A stretch of 64,000 bases of DNA from Dysgonomonas mossii (GCF_004569505.1 NZ_SPPK01000002.1:682001-746000), one strand, 5' to 3'. Shown: positions 44,203 to 53,932, counted from the stretch's first letter. The notes: generated by a model from the letters alone, not told the origin. A program made the numbers and translations.

Positions 44203-44862
44203 ATGACGCAAAAAGAATACAAGAATTTATTCGATGAAGATGATGCTGTAGGATGGCTGGAGATAGATAAGGTAGTGGAAGGTATCTATGGAGATCAAAA
44301 ACCTCGCCATTATGCTCCTCCTGTACATTACATGCTGGGAGGGGAAGATCCGTTAGATGGTGTGAGTATATACGATTCGCAAAAAGATATGTTTCATCGT
44401 CACTTAGTAAGCTATGGCATGTCAGAACTTTATTATAACGAAGAGGCTGCCGGAGGTGAATTTAGTAAATGGGGATTTGAATTTACATTTCGCCTCAAAC
44501 CTTTTGCCGAAGATGGTGACGACCCTACTTGGGTGGTCAACCTCATGAATAATCTTGCCCGCTATGTAATAAAGAGCGGTAAGTGGTTTGAAGAATATCA
44601 TGTTATTCCGGCGAATGGCCCTATTCGTTTGAATTCTACAGCCCAAATTAATATTGTAGGGGTTGCTTTTGTTTCCGATCCTGAATTGGGAAAGATTCAA
44701 ACACCGCACGGAGAAGTGTCATTCTTGCAAATGGTAGGACTTACTGCAAATGAAATGAATCGGATTACATCGGCAAGCTCGGCTTATGATGAGGTGAAGA
44801 AAGTCTTAGACGAAATGAAGACGACAAATCCTCTGATGGTAACCGACTTGCTTCGGAGATAG
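44203..44862 (+). CDS. Suppressor-of-fused (SUFU) domain protein
   Basis: A 219-residue cytoplasmic protein that fits the bacterial SUFU domain family: an N-terminal YAPPVHYMLGGEDPLDGVSIYD block, HLVSYGMSELYYNEE, the aromatic WGFEFTFRLKPFAEDGDDPTW stretch (in part) and NLARYVIKSGKWFEEYHVI, ending with LGKIQTPHGEVSFLQMVGLT. In animals SUFU regulates Hedgehog signalling. In bacteria the domain is often a toxin-immunity protein, but no polymorphic toxin gene lies beside this one, so its role is open. It is monocistronic, between a terminator and the tamB promoter. Confidence 0.85.
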   Translation: MTQKEYKNLFDEDDAVGWLEIDKVVEGIYGDQKPRHYAPPVHYMLGGEDPLDGVSIYDSQKDMFHRHLVSYGMSELYYNEEAAGGEFSKWGFEFTFRLKPFAEDGDDPTWVVNLMNNLARYVIKSGKWFEEYHVIPANGPIRLNSTAQINIVGVAFVSDPELGKIQTPHGEVSFLQMVGLTANEMNRITSASSAYDEVKKVLDEMKTTNPLMVTDLLRR

Positions 44863-44994
44863 ATTCTAGCGTAGTATCTGAAAGCTTTCTGTCTTGTAAG
44901 TGTGTTTACAAAAGGTTTTCCATAATTAATCTTAATAGTACACTAAAAGTGCAAGATAACTGTTTCCGGAGTAAGAGGGAATCACTTTTTTTGG

Positions 44995-45002
44995 TAATTT
45001 TG
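44995..45002 (+). promoter_or_regulatory. -7 box of tamB
   Basis: TAATTTTG matches TAnnTTTG. A start near 45008 would leave about 16 nt before the proposed ATT start at 45024 and carries the GGA-containing sequence at 45015-45020. Confidence 0.5.
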
Positions 45003-45023
45003 TATCTCTAAAAAGGAAGCGAT

Positions 45024-48000
45024 ATTAAACGGTTTAAGCAAATATTTCTCACTGTATCAGGTATAATAGTTGGACTCGTAACCCTGCTATTTGGACTGTT
45101 GAATATGCCTGCTGTGCAGGAATATGCTAAGGGCATTATTGTAGATGAATTAAAAGCAAAAATCGGAACTGAACTAGGTATCGGTAAATTGCATTTTCAG
45201 CCATTTAATACTGTTCAGCTAGACAGTGTTTACTTGTATGATCAGTCCCAGGAGAAAATACTGTTTGCCGATAAGATATCAGCCAGTGTCGATCTCATCT
45301 CTTTGATGCAAAATAAAATAGTGGTAACCTCTGCATGGCTTTCCGACTTCGAGGTTCACCTATCTAAAGAGGCTGATGATGCGCCTCTGAATATACAGTA
45401 TATTATCGATGCTTTTAAACCAAAGGATGATAAGCCCAAATCGAAAATAGAAATCAAGCTGAATGGTGTAAATATTACGAATGGTCAATTCTATTACGAT
45501 GTAAAAGATAAGCCTTTAGTTGTTCATCACTTTGACAAAAACCACATAGCCGTATCCGACTTGAATGCAAAGTTGGCGATGAAATCTCTGACTTCGGATT
45601 CGTTGAACATTCAAGTCAAAAAGTTTGCTCTTAGGGAGAAAAGCGGACTGGATATATCTGATCTTACTTTCCGTGTAATCACTCAAGGAAAGAAAGTTTC
45701 TATAAGAAATTTTGAGCTCGACCTGCCTTCATCCTCGTTAGAGCTAAGTCGTTGTGAAATAGATCTGACTCCGACCAGTGATACCGCTAAGATAATGGAC
45801 TACGCCAGTATCGATTGCGTTGTTGCTACTTCTTATATATTACCGAAGGATGTTTCTGCATTAGTACCTATCTTGAAAGACTTTGATGATAAGATCATTA
45901 TCAGCGGGCAAGTCAAGGGTAAGATTGATGATCTTACTGTATCGGGTTTATCTTTAGATTACGGGAAAAAGATGCATTTGATTGCGAATGCAGAAATTAG
46001 AGATATGAGAGACCCATCGAAGACATATGTACTAGGTAGTGTCGATGAATTATCGTTAACCCATACTGAATTGTCGAGTATTATTGACAACTTCTCATCA
46101 AAAAAGGGGCAACTGCCTGCTCAATTAAAAAAACTTGGCGCAATATCTTTTAGAGGGGATATTTCGGGTTATCTGGATCAACTTGTCGCTTTTGGTAGTG
46201 TAGAAACTGATTTGGGAGTGGTTAAAACAGATGTGCTTTTCGGAGTTAATAATCCGAAGCCGGGTATCGAAACATACGTAAAAGGTAAAGTATATACTAC
46301 CGATTTCAGTTTGGGAACATTCTTGGATAATAAAGATCTCAATAAGGCTTCTTTAAGCTTGACAGTGGATCTTGAAAAACCAAAAAATGGTAAGCTGAGA
46401 GGTAAAGCCGAAGGGATTATTCCAAACTTCGATTATAAAGAATATTCATATAAAAATATAAAGCTTGATGCCGGATATGATGGCTTGCGCATTGATGGTA
46501 AGTTAGTGGTTGACGACCCGAACGGAAAGCTTGATATAGCGGGTTTGTTTGATCTTACAGATAAGAATATGCCCGAACTTGTTTTCAAGGCAAAGGCGAC
46601 AGACATCCAATTAGATAAATTGCATTTGGTAAAGAATATGCCTTATTCTTATTTATCGTTTAATATAGATGCCGACTTTGTGGGTAAGGATATAGATAAT
46701 GCGCAAGGGTATATACGTATCGATTCGGTAGACTTTCTTCGAGAAAATCAAGTTTTCAAGATGGACGAGTTTCTTGTTAAGTCTACAATAGATTCTTTGG
46801 GGCATACACTAAGCATAAAGTCTGATATTCTTAACGGACATGTTAATGGTGACTACTCTTTCTCTACGATGGCAAATAGTATTTTAGAAACCCTGCATCC
46901 ATATTTGCCTGCATTGATAAAAGTAAATGGAAAGAAGGTAGAGAAAAGCGTAGTTAATAATAATTTCACATTCGATTTTGCTATCAATAATACAGAAACA
47001 CTCAGTTCTGTATTCAAACTGCCTGTTACGGTCATAAATCAGGCTAAAATCGTAGGGCGGTACGATAATCATTTGGATAAATTTAAAGTGGAAGTTTTCA
47101 CTCCGGCGATCAAAGCTGCCGGAATGAACATAAAATCAGGCTATGTCCTTGCCGAAAATGAGAATTCAGATAATGTTGTCAACACTCGCATAGATGCCTC
47201 TATAATTGGGAAAAAAGAAGTGACAAATGAAATTTCTGTAAAATCTACATTAGCCAACAACAAGATAAATACCAATATTTCTCTTCTTAATGATGGAATG
47301 CAGAAGGCTAAAGGTGATTTTTCTATTTCCACGTTATTTACTAAAGAAGACAGAAGGCCTTTGATGATTGATATTGAAACACTACCAAGCGAGCTAATGC
47401 TGAACAACACGATTTGGAAGATGGAAAAATCTCATATTAAAATACAGGATGGGCATTATGCTGTTAATAATTTTTCGGTATATACAAGTGACAAAAGTCA
47501 AGAGATAAAGATAAACGGCAGTTACTCGCCAAGCAGTTCTTCGGATATATTGAAGGTAGAGTTGAAGAAGATCAATTTAGAATATGTATTCCAGACATTA
47601 GCAATCGATGTATTGAGGTTTGGGGGAGCGGCTACAGGTAGTTTGTTTATGTCCAGCATCGAGAACAAGCCATATCTGAATACCCGTTTAGATATCACTG
47701 ATTTTAAGTTTAATGGAACAGAGCTTGGGCGGTTAAATATATTCAGTGAGCTGGATGACGAAACCAACAAAATAATGTTGGATGGGATGATTGTCAGCAA
47801 AGAGAATAAGAAAACAAAGGTAGACGGAGAAATAGATCCGATACATCAGGGACTTTCTATAAATTTTGATGCGGATAGCCTGGATATCAGTTTCCTGAAT
47901 AGGTATGCAGAGGCTGTTTTTCAGAATATAAGCGGTAGAGGTACAGGTAAAGTACATTTGTTCGGAGACTTTTCAGATGTTACCGTTGAGGGCAAGGCTT

Positions 48001-49547
48001 ACATTAAGGACGGGAATATAGGGATTAACTTTCTGAATACAAATTATAAGTTTTCGGATACGATCTACATGAAAAAAGATCTTATCTACTTTACCAACAT
48101 CACTCTCATCGATGAATACAATAATAAGTCATTAGCCAGCGGGAAGGTGGCTCACGACTACTTTAAGGATTTCATGTATTTAGTCGACCTCTCAGCCGAT
48201 CATTTCCTTGTATATAATGCCACCCAAAAACAAAATCCAATCTTTTATGGAAAGGTATTCGGTAGCGGGAAAGGAACTATTGGTGGTGACGAACGAGCCG
48301 TAGATATAGATATTAGCATGAGAACTGAGGACAAGACTCTCGTCCGTATGAATTTTATGGAGAATATCATAAATGAATATTCCTTTATCAATTATAAGTC
48401 GAAGCAGAAGACCGACTCTATAACCACTCCAAATATAGCGGAGGTCGCTCCGCCGATACAAGCCAGCTCCGGCATGGAAATAAATATGAATTTTTATATT
48501 GATGCCACTCCTAACGCTACAGTAGAGATTCTTATGGACCCTGTGGGCGGTGATGTAATTAGCGGAACGGGTAGTGGTGCGATGCAATTTCAATGGAGCT
48601 CTAAATCTACACCTCGCCTGTTTGGAACATATACTATAAATAGAGGAAGTTACAATTTTACTTTCCAACGATTGATGGAAAGGCGGTTTACAATAGAGGA
48701 TGGAAGTACAGTACAATTTAAGGGTGATCCGTTCGAAGCTATTTTGGATGTAACGGCTATCTATAAACTGACAGCTAGTTTAAGAGATCTCGATCAAACT
48801 TTAATAGAAACAACCGGGCAGACTACTATTCCGGTAAACTGTGTTCTGGATCTCACTGGGCCGTTGAGACAACCTACCGTGGGGCTTGATATACAATTCC
48901 CTGCAGCCGATCCGGAAGTGGCACGGCAGGTGAAGAGTCTTATAAATACTCCTGATATGATCAACTGGCAAGTTGCATATTTGCTGCTCTTGTCTAAGTT
49001 TGATAGCCCTAAAGGATCAAATACCCCATATGAAACTTCAGACTTTGCGGCTGTGGCTTCGGCTACACTGTCGAATCAGTTGACCAAAATTGTTAGCCAG
49101 ATAGATAGTCGATGGGAGCTCGGAACCAATATCCGTTATAGTGATAAAGATTTCACAAGTACAGAAGTAGAACTCATATTGTCTAGTCGTTTGATGAATG
49201 ATCGACTGTTGATAAATGGTAACTTTGGATATCGCAATGATGTAAATATCAATAATGGCAAAGAAGCCATGATTAGTGATGTTGATATCGAATATTTGCT
49301 CAATAATGCCGGAACATGGCGCGTAAAGGCATACAACCACTATAACGAGAAATTTTATTATACCGGAAAAACATCGCAGTCTCAAGGGGTAGGTCTTATA
49401 TATAAGAAAGACTTTGATAACCTCAGAGACCTGTTTGGATTCCCTACATTAAAGACGAAGTCTGTTCGAGATACGGTTACTCCTATATTACCTGACTCCA
49501 CAAAAAGAGGTAGTTCGTTGAGCCGATTTATCAGAATGAAAAAATAA
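45024..49547 (+). CDS. tamB: TamB-like (DUF490/AsmA-related) translocation and assembly module protein, probable ATT start
   Basis: A very long envelope protein of about 1507 residues that spans the periplasm and is linked to outer-membrane protein assembly or phospholipid transport between the membranes. It has the TamB plan: N-terminal signal anchor, long beta-rich region and a C-terminal DUF490 domain (about 1150-1490) with GTGSGAMQFQWSSKSTPRLFG (in part), FTIEDGSTVQFKGDPFEAILDVTA (in part) and WQVAYLLLLS. The membrane anchor RFKQIFLTVSGIIVGLVTLL is encoded upstream of the first ATG/TTG (TTG at 45099), so the real start must lie before it; the frame is closed at 45009. Only ATT 45024 would give a normal I/M-K-R-F-K start, with a purine-rich AGGAAG nearby. 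The next gene overlaps the stop by 1 nt. Confidence 0.85.
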   Translation: MKRFKQIFLTVSGIIVGLVTLLFGLLNMPAVQEYAKGIIVDELKAKIGTELGIGKLHFQPFNTVQLDSVYLYDQSQEKILFADKISASVDLISLMQNKIVVTSAWLSDFEVHLSKEADDAPLNIQYIIDAFKPKDDKPKSKIEIKLNGVNITNGQFYYDVKDKPLVVHHFDKNHIAVSDLNAKLAMKSLTSDSLNIQVKKFALREKSGLDISDLTFRVITQGKKVSIRNFELDLPSSSLELSRCEIDLTPTSDTAKIMDYASIDCVVATSYILPKDVSALVPILKDFDDKIIISGQVKGKIDDLTVSGLSLDYGKKMHLIANAEIRDMRDPSKTYVLGSVDELSLTHTELSSIIDNFSSKKGQLPAQLKKLGAISFRGDISGYLDQLVAFGSVETDLGVVKTDVLFGVNNPKPGIETYVKGKVYTTDFSLGTFLDNKDLNKASLSLTVDLEKPKNGKLRGKAEGIIPNFDYKEYSYKNIKLDAGYDGLRIDGKLVVDDPNGKLDIAGLFDLTDKNMPELVFKAKATDIQLDKLHLVKNMPYSYLSFNIDADFVGKDIDNAQGYIRIDSVDFLRENQVFKMDEFLVKSTIDSLGHTLSIKSDILNGHVNGDYSFSTMANSILETLHPYLPALIKVNGKKVEKSVVNNNFTFDFAINNTETLSSVFKLPVTVINQAKIVGRYDNHLDKFKVEVFTPAIKAAGMNIKSGYVLAENENSDNVVNTRIDASIIGKKEVTNEISVKSTLANNKINTNISLLNDGMQKAKGDFSISTLFTKEDRRPLMIDIETLPSELMLNNTIWKMEKSHIKIQDGHYAVNNFSVYTSDKSQEIKINGSYSPSSSSDILKVELKKINLEYVFQTLAIDVLRFGGAATGSLFMSSIENKPYLNTRLDITDFKFNGTELGRLNIFSELDDETNKIMLDGMIVSKENKKTKVDGEIDPIHQGLSINFDADSLDISFLNRYAEAVFQNISGRGTGKVHLFGDFSDVTVEGKAYIKDGNIGINFLNTNYKFSDTIYMKKDLIYFTNITLIDEYNNKSLASGKVAHDYFKDFMYLVDLSADHFLVYNATQKQNPIFYGKVFGSGKGTIGGDERAVDIDISMRTEDKTLVRMNFMENIINEYSFINYKSKQKTDSITTPNIAEVAPPIQASSGMEINMNFYIDATPNATVEILMDPVGGDVISGTGSGAMQFQWSSKSTPRLFGTYTINRGSYNFTFQRLMERRFTIEDGSTVQFKGDPFEAILDVTAIYKLTASLRDLDQTLIETTGQTTIPVNCVLDLTGPLRQPTVGLDIQFPAADPEVARQVKSLINTPDMINWQVAYLLLLSKFDSPKGSNTPYETSDFAAVASATLSNQLTKIVSQIDSRWELGTNIRYSDKDFTSTEVELILSSRLMNDRLLINGNFGYRNDVNINNGKEAMISDVDIEYLLNNAGTWRVKAYNHYNEKFYYTGKTSQSQGVGLIYKKDFDNLRDLFGFPTLKTKSVRDTVTPILPDSTKRGSSLSRFIRMKK

Positions 49548-50719
49548 TGCTAAATCCTGAACTAATAGATTTTATAAAAGAGCATGAGTGTGATGATATT
49601 CATGAGCTTGCTTTATCTGCAAAGCGATATCCAGATATAGATATCCAATTGGCAGTACAGCAAATTTCAGGACGAAAGATTGCAAAAGAGAAAGTTCCTT
49701 CGTGGTATCATATCGATTCCATTCTATATCCGAAGCATATCTCAATGGAACAATGCTCTTCGGAGCAGACTGCCCGATACAAGGCGGGTTTGGTGGAAGG
49801 AAATTCTATGATAGACCTTACAGGAGGTTTTGGTGTCGATTTCTCTTTCATAGCTGCAAAGTTTAAAGAGGCTATTTATATAGAGCTGCAGGAAGAATTG
49901 GCTGAAGTTGCGAAATATAACTTAGATGTTTTAGGACTCAATAATGTTCGAGTAGAGAGCACCGATGGAATAGCATATCTTGAAAAATTATCACCTGTTG
50001 ATCTCATATATATCGATCCGGCAAGGCGTAGTAGCGAAGGGAGAAAAATATTCCGTATAGAAGATTGCACCCCTAATATAATTGAAATAGAAGATTTGTT
50101 GGAAGTAAAAGGCGAGAGGATAATGATAAAATTATCACCCATGCTTGATATTTCATTAGCACTAAAATCTTTGAGAAACGTATCTGATATTCATATTGTA
50201 AGCGTAGCGAACGAGTGTAAGGAGTTACTTTTTATAAAAGACAGGAATAAGAAAGATCAGCATATTCATTGTGTGAATATACAAAAGGATAAGACTGATG
50301 TATTGTCATTTCATAAAGAGAACGAAGATTCAGCCCATGTTAATTATGCTTCATCTGTTGGACAATACCTATACGAGCCAAATGCTTCGATATTGAAAGC
50401 CGGAATGTACAAATCTGTAGCTGATATTTACAAATTAGAGAAGTTGCACCCAAGCAGCCATTTATATACGTCTACAGATCTGATCTCTGAATTTCAGGGG
50501 CGCAAGTTTGTTGTTGAAACTGTATGCTCTTTCAATAAGAAAGATATAAAACAGCACTTATCTGCTATAAAACAAGCGAATATAACTACACGCAATTTTC
50601 CTGTTTCTGTTCAAGAGATCAGAAAAAAGACAAGAATAAGTGAAGGTGGAGATATTTATATATTCGCCACCACACTATCTGATGAAAAAAAAGTCCTTAT
50701 TATTTGCCGTAAGGTTTGA
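49547..50719 (+). CDS. Class I SAM-dependent methyltransferase with THUMP-like C-terminal domain
   Basis: A 390-residue cytoplasmic protein. Motif I is MIDLTGGFGVDFSFIAA (about residue 88-104), with the acidic YIELQEELAEVA behind it and a DPAR catalytic-type motif (LIYIDPARRSSEGRK, about residue 150), unlike the DPPY of amino-methyltransferases. The last 90 residues form a THUMP-like domain. The target, likely rRNA or tRNA, is unknown. Its ATG overlaps the last base of the tamB stop codon (TAATG), so it is translationally coupled, although no functional link with tamB is known. Confidence 0.85.
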   Translation: MLNPELIDFIKEHECDDIHELALSAKRYPDIDIQLAVQQISGRKIAKEKVPSWYHIDSILYPKHISMEQCSSEQTARYKAGLVEGNSMIDLTGGFGVDFSFIAAKFKEAIYIELQEELAEVAKYNLDVLGLNNVRVESTDGIAYLEKLSPVDLIYIDPARRSSEGRKIFRIEDCTPNIIEIEDLLEVKGERIMIKLSPMLDISLALKSLRNVSDIHIVSVANECKELLFIKDRNKKDQHIHCVNIQKDKTDVLSFHKENEDSAHVNYASSVGQYLYEPNASILKAGMYKSVADIYKLEKLHPSSHLYTSTDLISEFQGRKFVVETVCSFNKKDIKQHLSAIKQANITTRNFPVSVQEIRKKTRISEGGDIYIFATTLSDEKKVLIICRKV

Positions 50720-50722
50720 ATA

Positions 50723-51565
50723 TTACAGACAATTTTCGGCATGATAAGAAGATCGCACGAGTGGACCACTTTCTACATAAGAAAAACCTTTCTCCAAAGC
50801 AATACTCTTCAATCTCTTAAACTCATCCGGGTGAATATACTCTACTACAGGCAAATGTTTTTTGCTTGGTTGAAGATATTGTCCGATAGTAAGTACAGAG
50901 CAGTTTGCCTCCAAAAGATCGTCCATCAGCTGATAGATTTCTTCCCTTGTTTCTCCAAGTCCGACCATCATACCCGATTTTGCTTTTAATCCGTTTTCTG
51001 CAATCCGTTTCAAAACAGACAGGCTTACATCGTATTTAGCTGCACTTCTCACTTGTGGTGTCAGGCTTCGTACTGTTTCCATGTTATGAGAGATAACATT
51101 TGGTGCGGCTTTGCAAACCATATCAATCAACTCGGTATTACCTCGGAAATCGGGTATAAGAACCTCCAGGGTTGTATTCGGATTTACTTCCTTCACCTTC
51201 GTGATTGTTTCTACCCAGTGCATAGCACCCTGATCAGGCAGATCGTCTCTGTCTACGGATGTGATAACGGCATGTTTCAGATTCATCAATCGGATGGATT
51301 CTGCTACATTTTGAGGCTCTTTTGGATTCAATGCCAGAGGCTTTCCGGTTTTTGTGTTACAAAACTTACATGACCGAGTACATATATCGCCCCCGATCAT
51401 GAACGTGGCCGTTCCTCGTCCCCAACATTCTCCCATATTAGGACATCTTCCGCTCGAGCAAATTGTATGTAGGTTATGTGATTCTACTATATGTTTGGTT
51501 TGTGAAAAATTATTATTTCCCCCAAGTTTTATTTTTAACCAATCTGGTTTTTTTACGTGTTCCAT
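50723..51565 (-). CDS. lipA: Lipoyl synthase
   Basis: Radical-SAM enzyme that inserts two sulfur atoms into protein-bound octanoyl groups to make lipoyl cofactors for 2-oxoacid dehydrogenases and the glycine cleavage system. The 280 residues show both clusters: the auxiliary cluster Cys36, Cys41 and Cys47 (CSSGRCPNMGEC) and the radical-SAM cluster Cys62, Cys66 and Cys69 (CTRSCKFC), plus the C-terminal RSSYHAE motif at 271-277 with the Ser ligand. Length is normal. It is convergent with the methyltransferase gene, only 3 nt apart, and has its own promoter. Confidence 0.97.
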   Translation of the reverse strand: MEHVKKPDWLKIKLGGNNNFSQTKHIVESHNLHTICSSGRCPNMGECWGRGTATFMIGGDICTRSCKFCNTKTGKPLALNPKEPQNVAESIRLMNLKHAVITSVDRDDLPDQGAMHWVETITKVKEVNPNTTLEVLIPDFRGNTELIDMVCKAAPNVISHNMETVRSLTPQVRSAAKYDVSLSVLKRIAENGLKAKSGMMVGLGETREEIYQLMDDLLEANCSVLTIGQYLQPSKKHLPVVEYIHPDEFKRLKSIALEKGFSYVESGPLVRSSYHAENCL

Positions 51566-51590
51566 TGAATACTTTTCTATTATTGAATAA

Positions 51591-51598
51591 CAAAGATA
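51591..51598 (-). promoter_or_regulatory. -7 box of lipA
   Basis: Reads TATCTTTG on the minus strand, 26 nt upstream of the ATG at 51565. No clear -33. Confidence 0.5.
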
Positions 51599-51662
51599 GG
51601 AGATAGATAATAAAACATTAATTTTAAAAGGTTAAAATAAAAACTAGATTATAAGAAATGTA

Positions 51663-51697
51663 AAAATCCTGACTTGTTTCTAGCAAATCAGGATTTT
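51663..51697 (-). terminator. Terminator of the DUF3836 gene
   Basis: AAAATCCTGA (51663-51672) and TCAGGATTTT (51688-51697) form a 10-bp stem with a 15-nt loop; on the minus strand the stem is followed by T-rich sequence. Confidence 0.65.
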
Positions 51698-51712
51698 CTT
51701 ACAAGCACTTCC

Positions 51713-52141
51713 TTAATATAATGATACCAGCTCTAAAGGTTTACCGTTTATTTTTGTTCGCTCTATGGTTGCCAGATTGCCATCCGAATCATATTTATAT
51801 GTTATCAGATCAGAAATGTCAGTCCATTTTTCTTTTCGGATGTCCCATTTCGTGTAATAAACGTTATCTATCTGGTCATTGGTGTTATACTCGAATTGGT
51901 ATAGTGATAGGGCTACCCATCCAAGGGTTTTGTTCCATTCATAAGATGTGCGTTTTGTTCTGTATCCATTGCAATCATATTCATATACAATTTTGGAGGT
52001 AATCTCATTATTCTTATATATTAAAGATTCTCTCTCCTGCGGTTGTCTTTCTTTTAATGTTACCTCAACTTTCTTCTGTGCATATATTCCGATAGATAGA
52101 AATGAGATGATTGTTAATGTGATTAGTTTTATTGTTCTCAT
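51713..52141 (-). CDS. Secreted DUF3836-type protein, function unknown
   Basis: A 142-residue protein with a signal peptide, MRTIKLITLTIISFLSIGIYAQ, and a mature part with repeated Tyr-rich beta units (IVYEYDCNGYRTKRTSYEW, LYQFEYNTNDQIDNVYY and ITYKYDSDGNLATIERTK). These resemble YD-type repeats and the DUF3836 family of Bacteroidota. It would be periplasmic or surface located. It may be the short survivor of a multi-gene family; no related gene is next to it. Confidence 0.65.
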   Translation of the reverse strand: MRTIKLITLTIISFLSIGIYAQKKVEVTLKERQPQERESLIYKNNEITSKIVYEYDCNGYRTKRTSYEWNKTLGWVALSLYQFEYNTNDQIDNVYYTKWDIRKEKWTDISDLITYKYDSDGNLATIERTKINGKPLELVSLY

Positions 52142-52290
52142 AATTGTACGCTTTATAGTAAAACATTTTATTTTACTACGATAAAGTCAATTACTGTGCC
52201 ATTATTTATAATGTGCAGTATACTAGATTCTTATGTTGATTTATGGAAGCCTTGTTGTGTTCATAAACGGACATCATGTATGTTTATAAA

Positions 52291-52329
52291 TAGAAAATCC
52301 TGTACTCAATAGTTGAGCACAGGATTTTC
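52291..52329 (-). terminator. Terminator of the CoA-transferase gene
   Basis: AGAAAATCCTGT (52291-52302) pairs with ACAGGATTTTCT (52318-52329); after one A-C mismatch the stem continues with CTCAA/TTGAG, leaving a 3-nt loop. The arms resemble the hairpin at 51663-51697. Confidence 0.75.
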
Positions 52330-52359
52330 TATAATATTGTAGTACTTAATCTATCGAGA

Positions 52360-53856
52360 TCAAGCTTTCTTTTCTTTAGTCCATTTCACGTTGCGCATAT
52401 CGCCGGTTTCGATGAAAGCTTCGTGGAAAGCAAAACCGTCATATAAGTCAACAGGAGTTTGTCCTTGTTCGCTGCGAGCAAGATATTCTCTTAGCAATGG
52501 ACGGTATTCCGGATGAACACAGTTTTCGATAATCGCTTCTGCTCTTTCTTTAGGGCATTTACCGCGAAGGTCTGCAATACCATATTCACTGATAATGATT
52601 TTTACAGAGTGCTCACTATGATCCTGATGCGATACCATAGGAACAAATGCACTGATTTTTCCATCTTTAGCTACTGATGGAGTTACAAATACAGATACAT
52701 AAGCACTACGGGTAAAGTCTCCCGAACCACCGATACCATTCATCATTTTAGAGCCTGTAACGTGAGTAGAGTTGATATTACCATATATATCAGCTTCCAG
52801 AGCTGTATTGATAGCGATAATACCTAAGCGACGCACGATACCCGGATTGTTAGAAAACTCAGAAGGACGAAGCACAAGTCTTTCTTTGAAGAATTCCAGA
52901 TTCTTGTATATCTTTTCGATAACAGGGTTACTTACTGTTAACGAACATCCACTTGCAAATTTTACACGTCCGCTTTCCATCAAGCTGATTACTGCATCTT
53001 GAATAACCTCTGTGTAAACTTCAAAATCAGGTATTTCTTTGCTTTGACCCATTGCAGCCAATACTGCATTTGCAATATTACCTACACCCGACTGAACAGG
53101 AAGGAATGTTTTAGGCATACGGCCTTCAGCCATTTCTTTAACAAAAAAGTTAGCAACGTTTTCTCCGATTTTTGCTGTTATTTCGTCTACAGGGCTAAAG
53201 CCACCACCTTCGTTCGGAGTATTTGTTTCTACAACGATTATTTTGCTAGGATCTACTTTTACGCAGTCGGTACCCATACGGTCTTTTACAGAATATACCC
53301 CGATCTCTCTACGGTGTGGAGGGTTTGGTAACTCTGCAATATCGTGCATACCACGCATTTCTTTCGGATGCCATCTGTTAAGCTCTACAATTACAGTTTT
53401 AGCAAGGCGAGCTACAGTAGGAGTGATTCCTACACCGCATGTTGGTACTATTTCACCGTCTTCGGTAATGTCACACGCTTCGATAATAGCAAAATCCACT
53501 TGTCCAAAAAAGCCATAACGTATTTCCTGAGCAAGCTGAGAAAGGTGCATATCAAAATATTTAACCTCCCCGCTGTTGATAGCATTTCGCATATCTTTAC
53601 TAGACTGGTACGGTGTACGGAATTTAACTGCATGAGCACGAGCCAGTGACCCGTCGATAGAATCGCCTGTAGATGCTCCGGTAAACATTCCTATCTTGAA
53701 TGGATTCCCTTTTGCATGTTCTGCTTCAGCTCTTTTAGCTAACGCTACTGGTACTACCTTAGGACATCCTGCGGCAGTAAATCCGCTAAATCCTACATTG
53801 TCATTGTGTTTGATAAGTGCGGCTGCCTCATCAGCAGTCATAAATTTTAAAGCCAT
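52360..53856 (-). CDS. Acetyl-CoA hydrolase/transferase family protein, probable succinyl-CoA:acetate (or propionyl-CoA:succinate) CoA-transferase
   Basis: A 498-residue cytoplasmic CoA-transferase of the class I SCACT/AarC-like group. The N-terminal half has MTADEAAALIKHNDNVGFSGF, and the C-terminal half has the motifs NSTHVTGSKMMNGIGGSGDF (in part), SVAKDGKISAFVPMVSHQD and the SEYGIADLRGKCPKERA block. Such enzymes move CoA between succinyl-CoA or propionyl-CoA and acetate or succinate. In an organism with the neighbouring carboxylase operon this would serve succinate and propionate production. It has its own -7 box and terminator, so it is separate from that operon. Confidence 0.9.
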   Translation of the reverse strand: MALKFMTADEAAALIKHNDNVGFSGFTAAGCPKVVPVALAKRAEAEHAKGNPFKIGMFTGASTGDSIDGSLARAHAVKFRTPYQSSKDMRNAINSGEVKYFDMHLSQLAQEIRYGFFGQVDFAIIEACDITEDGEIVPTCGVGITPTVARLAKTVIVELNRWHPKEMRGMHDIAELPNPPHRREIGVYSVKDRMGTDCVKVDPSKIIVVETNTPNEGGGFSPVDEITAKIGENVANFFVKEMAEGRMPKTFLPVQSGVGNIANAVLAAMGQSKEIPDFEVYTEVIQDAVISLMESGRVKFASGCSLTVSNPVIEKIYKNLEFFKERLVLRPSEFSNNPGIVRRLGIIAINTALEADIYGNINSTHVTGSKMMNGIGGSGDFTRSAYVSVFVTPSVAKDGKISAFVPMVSHQDHSEHSVKIIISEYGIADLRGKCPKERAEAIIENCVHPEYRPLLREYLARSEQGQTPVDLYDGFAFHEAFIETGDMRNVKWTKEKKA

Positions 53857-53924
53857 GTCTTTTCTAAAAGTATGATTAAATAAATTGTATAAAGTTGATT
53901 TTTAACACCTTCTCTTTGGCGCTG

Positions 53925-53932
53925 CAAAAGTA
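53925..53932 (-). promoter_or_regulatory. -7 box of the CoA-transferase gene
   Basis: Reads TACTTTTG on the minus strand, a consensus match 69 nt upstream of the ATG at 53856. Confidence 0.5.
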
